64,000 bases of DNA from assembly GCA_021498125.1 (NCBI GenBank), contig JAIZWL010000001.1:695434-759433 (forward strand), written 5' to 3'. This document shows positions 61,087 through 64,000 of the stretch, in pieces. The notes below the pieces were generated by a model that had not been told where the DNA came from, did not search any database, and saw only the letters and a program-made list of their open reading frames with translations. Position 1 is the first letter of the stretch, and every line of letters starts with the position of its first letter. Source of the stretch: Candidatus Thorarchaeota archaeon (GTDB taxonomy: Archaea; Asgardarchaeota; Thorarchaeia; Thorarchaeales; Thorarchaeaceae). A program made the position numbers and the translations under genes.

Positions 61087-61447
61087 TGTCATGAGTGGTG
61101 TTCTGGTCATCATAATTGTGACCATTATTGCTGTGTCTTTGTGGCTTATCGGACCTGGTGTATTTACCAGTATAGACGGAACAATTGGCGGAGTGATCGG
61201 TGGCGTTGTCGGTGGTGTGTTATCCTCACACGTAGTACGAAAATATCAAGATGAGCGATTTACCCAGCTAATTGGATACTCTTCTCGAAACGTTGCACTT
61301 CTTGTGCTAATGGCACTTCCTTGGGTTGCAGCTGTATTGGCATCAGGGCAGATGACAATGGCCCACGCAGTATTGATGATATTTGCACTTTGGTTTGGTG
61401 CTATTGGTATCTTCTACCTCTCTGTTTTATATTATTACAAGAAATAA
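61076..61447 (+). CDS. DUF2178-like small membrane protein 1
   Basis: About 123 residues with four hydrophobic segments in two pairs, split by KYQDERFTQLIGYSSRNVAL. The DER...SxRN motif also occurs in the next gene, so the two are paralogues. DUF2178-like proteins usually accompany XRE regulators. Several starts are possible (ATG 61067, 61070, 61076, 61091); all but the last overlap the XRE stop, implying coupling. Role unknown, perhaps sensing membrane state. Confidence 0.72.
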   Translation: MRRDVMSGVLVIIIVTIIAVSLWLIGPGVFTSIDGTIGGVIGGVVGGVLSSHVVRKYQDERFTQLIGYSSRNVALLVLMALPWVAAVLASGQMTMAHAVLMIFALWFGAIGIFYLSVLYYYKK

Positions 61448-61462
61448 CTGGAGTATATGGTT

Positions 61463-61861
61463 ATGAACGGTGACACCATTAATTTTTCAAACAAGACGCT
61501 CATGGTGCTATTAGTAGTGTTAGTATCGTCTTGGGGCACAATGATCTTCATTGATGCGGTAGTCTTCCACGCTACTTCAGAGGATCTGATTGTGACTTCT
61601 CTATCTGGGGCCATTTTCATTACTGTCATGATTGGCTTTACAGTTTATCATCAACGATTCCGAGATGAACGAACTACTCATCTCCTAGAACGTTCGGGCA
61701 GAAATGGGTTTCTCTTTCAAGTCTATATTCTTCCCTTTCTCATCATCTTTCTCTCATTAGCACCTATGAGCCCAACCAATATGCTTCTGCTGTTTGTTGT
61801 ATTTTGGGTCGCATCGATTGCAGTTGCAATTCTATCTGCTATCTACTACTACCGGAGGTAA
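61463..61861 (+). CDS. DUF2178-like small membrane protein 2
   Basis: A 132-residue protein with four hydrophobic segments in two pairs and the central motif RFRDERTTHLLERSGRNGFL, which matches the preceding gene (DER and RN in place). It ends in YYYRR as the first ends in YYYKK. The SD GGAG at 61450-61453 favours ATG 61463 over ATG 61457. It is the third gene of the XRE operon. Confidence 0.72.
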   Translation: MNGDTINFSNKTLMVLLVVLVSSWGTMIFIDAVVFHATSEDLIVTSLSGAIFITVMIGFTVYHQRFRDERTTHLLERSGRNGFLFQVYILPFLIIFLSLAPMSPTNMLLLFVVFWVASIAVAILSAIYYYRR

Positions 61862-61902
61862 CTGACCAGTCAGAACCAATCACTATTGAGCATCGTGCAA
61901 TT

Positions 61903-63336
61903 CTATTTGTCCGACTCGGGGATCAATCCGTGCTGATCCCCTTTTATTCTTCTTCGAAGTGTTAATCGGATGTTGTCAAGCTTAGATGTCATTTTGCTAC
62001 TCTCGCCCCAGAATGGCTTTATCTCATCATATCCTTGTACGTCCCAATAGAGTGGACAGCCACCCCAGCAATAATCGAACTTGTCACATTTTTTACAGCC
62101 CTCTGGTGCATAGTCTTTGTTTCTCCAGAACTTGGCGGCCCGACTATACCATACCTTTTCAAAACCGTCATGTAACAGGTCTCCAACCGGCTCGCTGAAA
62201 CTCGAGCACGGTAACAGTCCACCCTCCGCATCTACAGAGATTAGGCCGTCACATGCGGCACAGGTCTTTGCTCCGAGACCGTGGGCGATGGGATTGAAGA
62301 GGCAGATCGGTGTGGGTGCATACCAGACAAATTGAATGCCCTTCTTCTTTGCACGGCGTTGCACACGTTCAACTATAGTTCCTATCTCTGAATACTTGAC
62401 CTGGAGTTCTTCCCGGAACTTCACAGCGCTACCCGTGTAGATTACCATGTTCATACTGAAGTACGAGAGACCTAAGACATCCTTGTGAAAGTCAACGAGT
62501 TGTTCGAGCTTGTCCATGTTCGGGCGGCAGATGGTCGTGTTGCAGTGCGTGTAGATGTCAGTCTTGCGTAGGTTCTTGATTCCCTGCACGGTCTGTTCAA
62601 AGGCTCCCGGAACACCAACTATGTAATCATGAGTTTCCGCATCAGGACCCTCAATTGAGACCTGTGCACTATTGAGACCCGCGTCAACAAGCTTTTGTAC
62701 GAACTCCGGATCCGCGCAGCGCCGGCCGTTCGTTATCAGGTTCATCCTCAGTCCTTTCTCTCGACCGTATCGTATGAGTTCGAAGAGATCTTTTCGAAGA
62801 GTTGGTTCGCCGCCGGTGAAAGAGAGGCTGGGAACATGTGCATCATCCGCAATGATATCGATGACCCGCTTGACCTCTTCGGTTGTCATCTCTCCTGACT
62901 CTCGGTAGGGAGAGTATGCATAACAAAAGCGGCACCGATTATTACATCGGTACGTAAGGGCGATCTCACTGAGGACAGGGAACTTGATCTCGCCAGTTCC
63001 AAAGGGAACGATGCGAGCGGTCTTGTACGTGTATATGTTCTGATTACCCGCAACCATGTTTCTGAGATCGTCAACAAAGGCAGCCATGTCGTTCAATACT
63101 TGCTGCTGGTCTGCCCCCTGCTTGGTAAACACATCCACGATCTCTGCCGGTGTTGCCCCTTCAAGGAGCATCTTGAGCATGAGCATTCCCGTTCGATTGA
63201 GGTGCATTACTTTGTTGGGCCGGAGAATCAATAGGTTGTCTTCAGGCCGTGCGAAGAAGTAGTCTTTGACCTCGCTCATGAATGTGGGGATCCACTGAAG
63301 ATCCTCCAGAGTGTAGTTGTATTTGGGCAGTATCAT
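61903..63336 (-). CDS. Radical SAM/SPASM protein with N-terminal PqqD-like domain
   Basis: A 477-residue enzyme. Residues about 30-97 resemble PqqD, the peptide-recognition element of RiPP maturases (LLILRPNKVMHLNRTG, then ATPAEIVDVF). The radical SAM Cys triad is CNNRCRFC (Cys131, 135, 138), with GGEPTLR following. The C-terminal SPASM region has CAACDGLI, GGLLPCSSF and CKKCDKFDYCWGGC, enough for two auxiliary Fe-S clusters. Fused PqqD-rSAM-SPASM enzymes modify peptides or proteins, but related proteins act in haem and other cofactor synthesis. No precursor peptide gene was seen next to it. A TATA box CTATATAAC is at about 63384-63392. Confidence 0.88.
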   Translation of the reverse strand: MILPKYNYTLEDLQWIPTFMSEVKDYFFARPEDNLLILRPNKVMHLNRTGMLMLKMLLEGATPAEIVDVFTKQGADQQQVLNDMAAFVDDLRNMVAGNQNIYTYKTARIVPFGTGEIKFPVLSEIALTYRCNNRCRFCYAYSPYRESGEMTTEEVKRVIDIIADDAHVPSLSFTGGEPTLRKDLFELIRYGREKGLRMNLITNGRRCADPEFVQKLVDAGLNSAQVSIEGPDAETHDYIVGVPGAFEQTVQGIKNLRKTDIYTHCNTTICRPNMDKLEQLVDFHKDVLGLSYFSMNMVIYTGSAVKFREELQVKYSEIGTIVERVQRRAKKKGIQFVWYAPTPICLFNPIAHGLGAKTCAACDGLISVDAEGGLLPCSSFSEPVGDLLHDGFEKVWYSRAAKFWRNKDYAPEGCKKCDKFDYCWGGCPLYWDVQGYDEIKPFWGESSKMTSKLDNIRLTLRRRIKGDQHGLIPESDK

Positions 63337-63645
63337 ACAAATCCCTGCTGCTTGAAGTGGCCGTTTTAATTATTATTCGAACCGTTATATAGATTACAGC
63401 CATACCATTGGTGGTCTATCCTCACTGTTCGCGCATTTTTTAAAAATGTCTGACGCTTGCCATAACCGGATGAAGTAGTTAGTGGACTGGCATTCCTTAC
63501 AGTTCTATTTTCTCTTGGCAAATACTAAATCGCTTTCCACGTCTTTAACATCATACGTTAGTTAGACACGCCAAACAAGACGGTCTTTATGATCAGTAAG
63601 GTTTATACGCATTTGGCCTATTGATTGATTGAGGAAGGAATTCTC
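63337..63645. promoter_or_regulatory. 309-bp divergent intergenic region
   Basis: Contains CTATATAAC on the minus strand (about 63384-63392) for the radical SAM gene, TTTATA at about 63602-63607 for the plus-strand gene, and the SD GAGGAAGG at 63631-63638. A ten-codon frame at 63446 is too short to support. No RNA gene found. Confidence 0.5.
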
Positions 63646-64000
63646 ATGGGATATATGGGGCTAGTTGATCGTGTACGTGATACACGAGTGGAGCTAGGTC
63701 GGTCGGTCGGTCGGTCGGTCGGTCGTCATGGACGTAATCTTTTGAAATTAAGGACACTACTGCTTGTGATTGCTGTGTTGTCGCCGTTGTGGATCATGCC
63801 GCTCTCGGCACCCGTGGTCTCGGATGTGGTGGTTGTCATGCATCATGACCGTGCAGTGAATACTGCTGTCCAAACCATCGTAGCAAATGATCCGCATGTG
63901 CGAATTGTGGAGTATGAATCGTTGGAGTATGCACTGACCATCCATCGGACTGCCGGAAGGGTCGTTTGGGTATCACATGGGTCTGAAAATGGAATTCTGG
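63646..64000 (+). CDS. Secreted or anchored protein with GGTC-repeat N-terminus (3' end cut by window edge)
   Basis: An open frame runs from ATG 63646 off the right edge (118 residues seen). Residues 1-36 are an Arg-rich leader in which (GGTC)7 codes GRSVGRSVGR; a hydrophobic segment follows (LLLVIAVLSPLWIMPLSAP), likely a signal peptide. After it comes SDVVVVMHHDRAVNTAVQ and RVVWVSHGSENGIL; the strand ending in SHG resembles the His motif of caspase-like or DUF4347-type domains, a weak guess. ATG 63646 has a good SD (GAGGAAGG, 7-bp spacing). A TTG at 63742 (MKLRTLLLVIAVL) could be the true start and would leave the repeat in the 5' UTR. Confidence 0.72.
   Translation, partial: MGYMGLVDRVRDTRVELGRSVGRSVGRHGRNLLKLRTLLLVIAVLSPLWIMPLSAPVVSDVVVVMHHDRAVNTAVQTIVANDPHVRIVEYESLEYALTIHRTAGRVVWVSHGSENGIL
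63697..63724 (+). repeat. (GGTC)7 tetranucleotide repeat
   Basis: Seven perfect GGTC copies in the reading frame of the gene starting at 63646. A change by one or two copies shifts into frames that stop at TGA 63743-63745 or TAA 63735-63737, within about 20 bp of the repeat. Confidence 0.95.

Noticed and set aside
63446-63481. Short Cys-containing frame near the radical SAM gene as a RiPP precursor
   Set aside because: Only ten codons and no SD; not credible as a precursor.
1-64000. tRNA, rRNA, CRISPR arrays and insertion sequences
   Set aside because: Gaps were read for T-loop (GGTTCGAATCC-like) signals, regular spacer repeats and transposase motifs; none was convincing.

Overview
The window is archaeal chromosome. 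Evidence: an archaeal-type glutamyl-tRNA synthetase, a one-domain histone with a short basic N-terminal tail, an XPB (DEVH) helicase, an RFC-type clamp-loader subunit, an RIO kinase, Orc1/Cdc6-like and RadA-like proteins, TATA boxes about 25-35 bp before likely starts, and Shine-Dalgarno sites of the GGAGGT/GGTGATT kind. The gene mix and a 5,033-residue surface protein recall Asgard archaea (Thorarchaeia-like), but that lineage call is inference and no rRNA or universal marker tree was available. No tRNA, rRNA, CRISPR array or insertion sequence was recognised.

Layout. 1-7.4 kb: a protein cut by the window edge, two small Cys-rich proteins, a coiled-coil/winged-helix protein, a YdjM-like membrane hydrolase, gltX and a Lys-rich unknown. 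7.4-11 kb: hyuA-hyuB hydantoinase/oxoprolinase operon. 11.2-14.3 kb: a PD-(D/E)XK nuclease in an AT-rich patch, a ThiI homologue with a ruined PP-loop, the histone and a DUF2334 deacetylase. 14.7-29.8 kb: one giant type-I membrane protein built from DUF2341/LamG modules and Ig-like repeats. 29.8-35.1 kb: a RadA-like and an Orc1/Cdc6-like protein, both with destroyed Walker A motifs, a GcvH-like lipoyl protein, and an FAD oxidase/CCG Fe-S protein pair. 35.3-43.9 kb: an M28-like surface protein with Ca-binding repeats, malic enzyme, a SagB-type nitroreductase, three tandem paralogous membrane proteins and other membrane proteins. 44-52 kb: a MetE-like protein, a protein sharing the XPB N-terminal domain, an RFC subunit, an APH-like kinase, a KaiC-like ATPase and XPB. 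52-57 kb: an MFS transporter, then a sulfur-transfer operon (second ThiI homologue, small protein, LarE) and an orphan DNA methyltransferase. 57-64 kb: RIO kinase, an ACT-like protein, a membrane/winged-helix/zinc-ribbon protein, a D-threonine-aldolase-like enzyme, an XRE regulator with two membrane proteins behind twin palindromic operators, a PqqD-radical SAM-SPASM enzyme, and a secreted protein (cut by the right edge) whose 5' coding region carries seven GGTC repeats.

Most interesting signals: (1) two ThiI homologues with complementary losses: one keeps THUMP but has lost the PP-loop, the other keeps the PP-loop but lacks most of THUMP, suggesting a split, heteromeric tRNA 4-thiouridine synthetase; (2) a (GGTC)7 tract that would switch a secreted protein on and off by frameshift; (3) a giant surface protein with a tandem duplication of a five-domain block plus six 297-300-bp repeats; (4) two abutting 16-bp palindromes behind the TATA box of an XRE/membrane-protein operon; (5) a stand-alone protein that shares the XPB N-terminal domain and could be a p52-like partner. 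Start codons were often moved from the longest open frame to an internal ATG or to an SD-supported GTG/TTG; this is stated in each entry.
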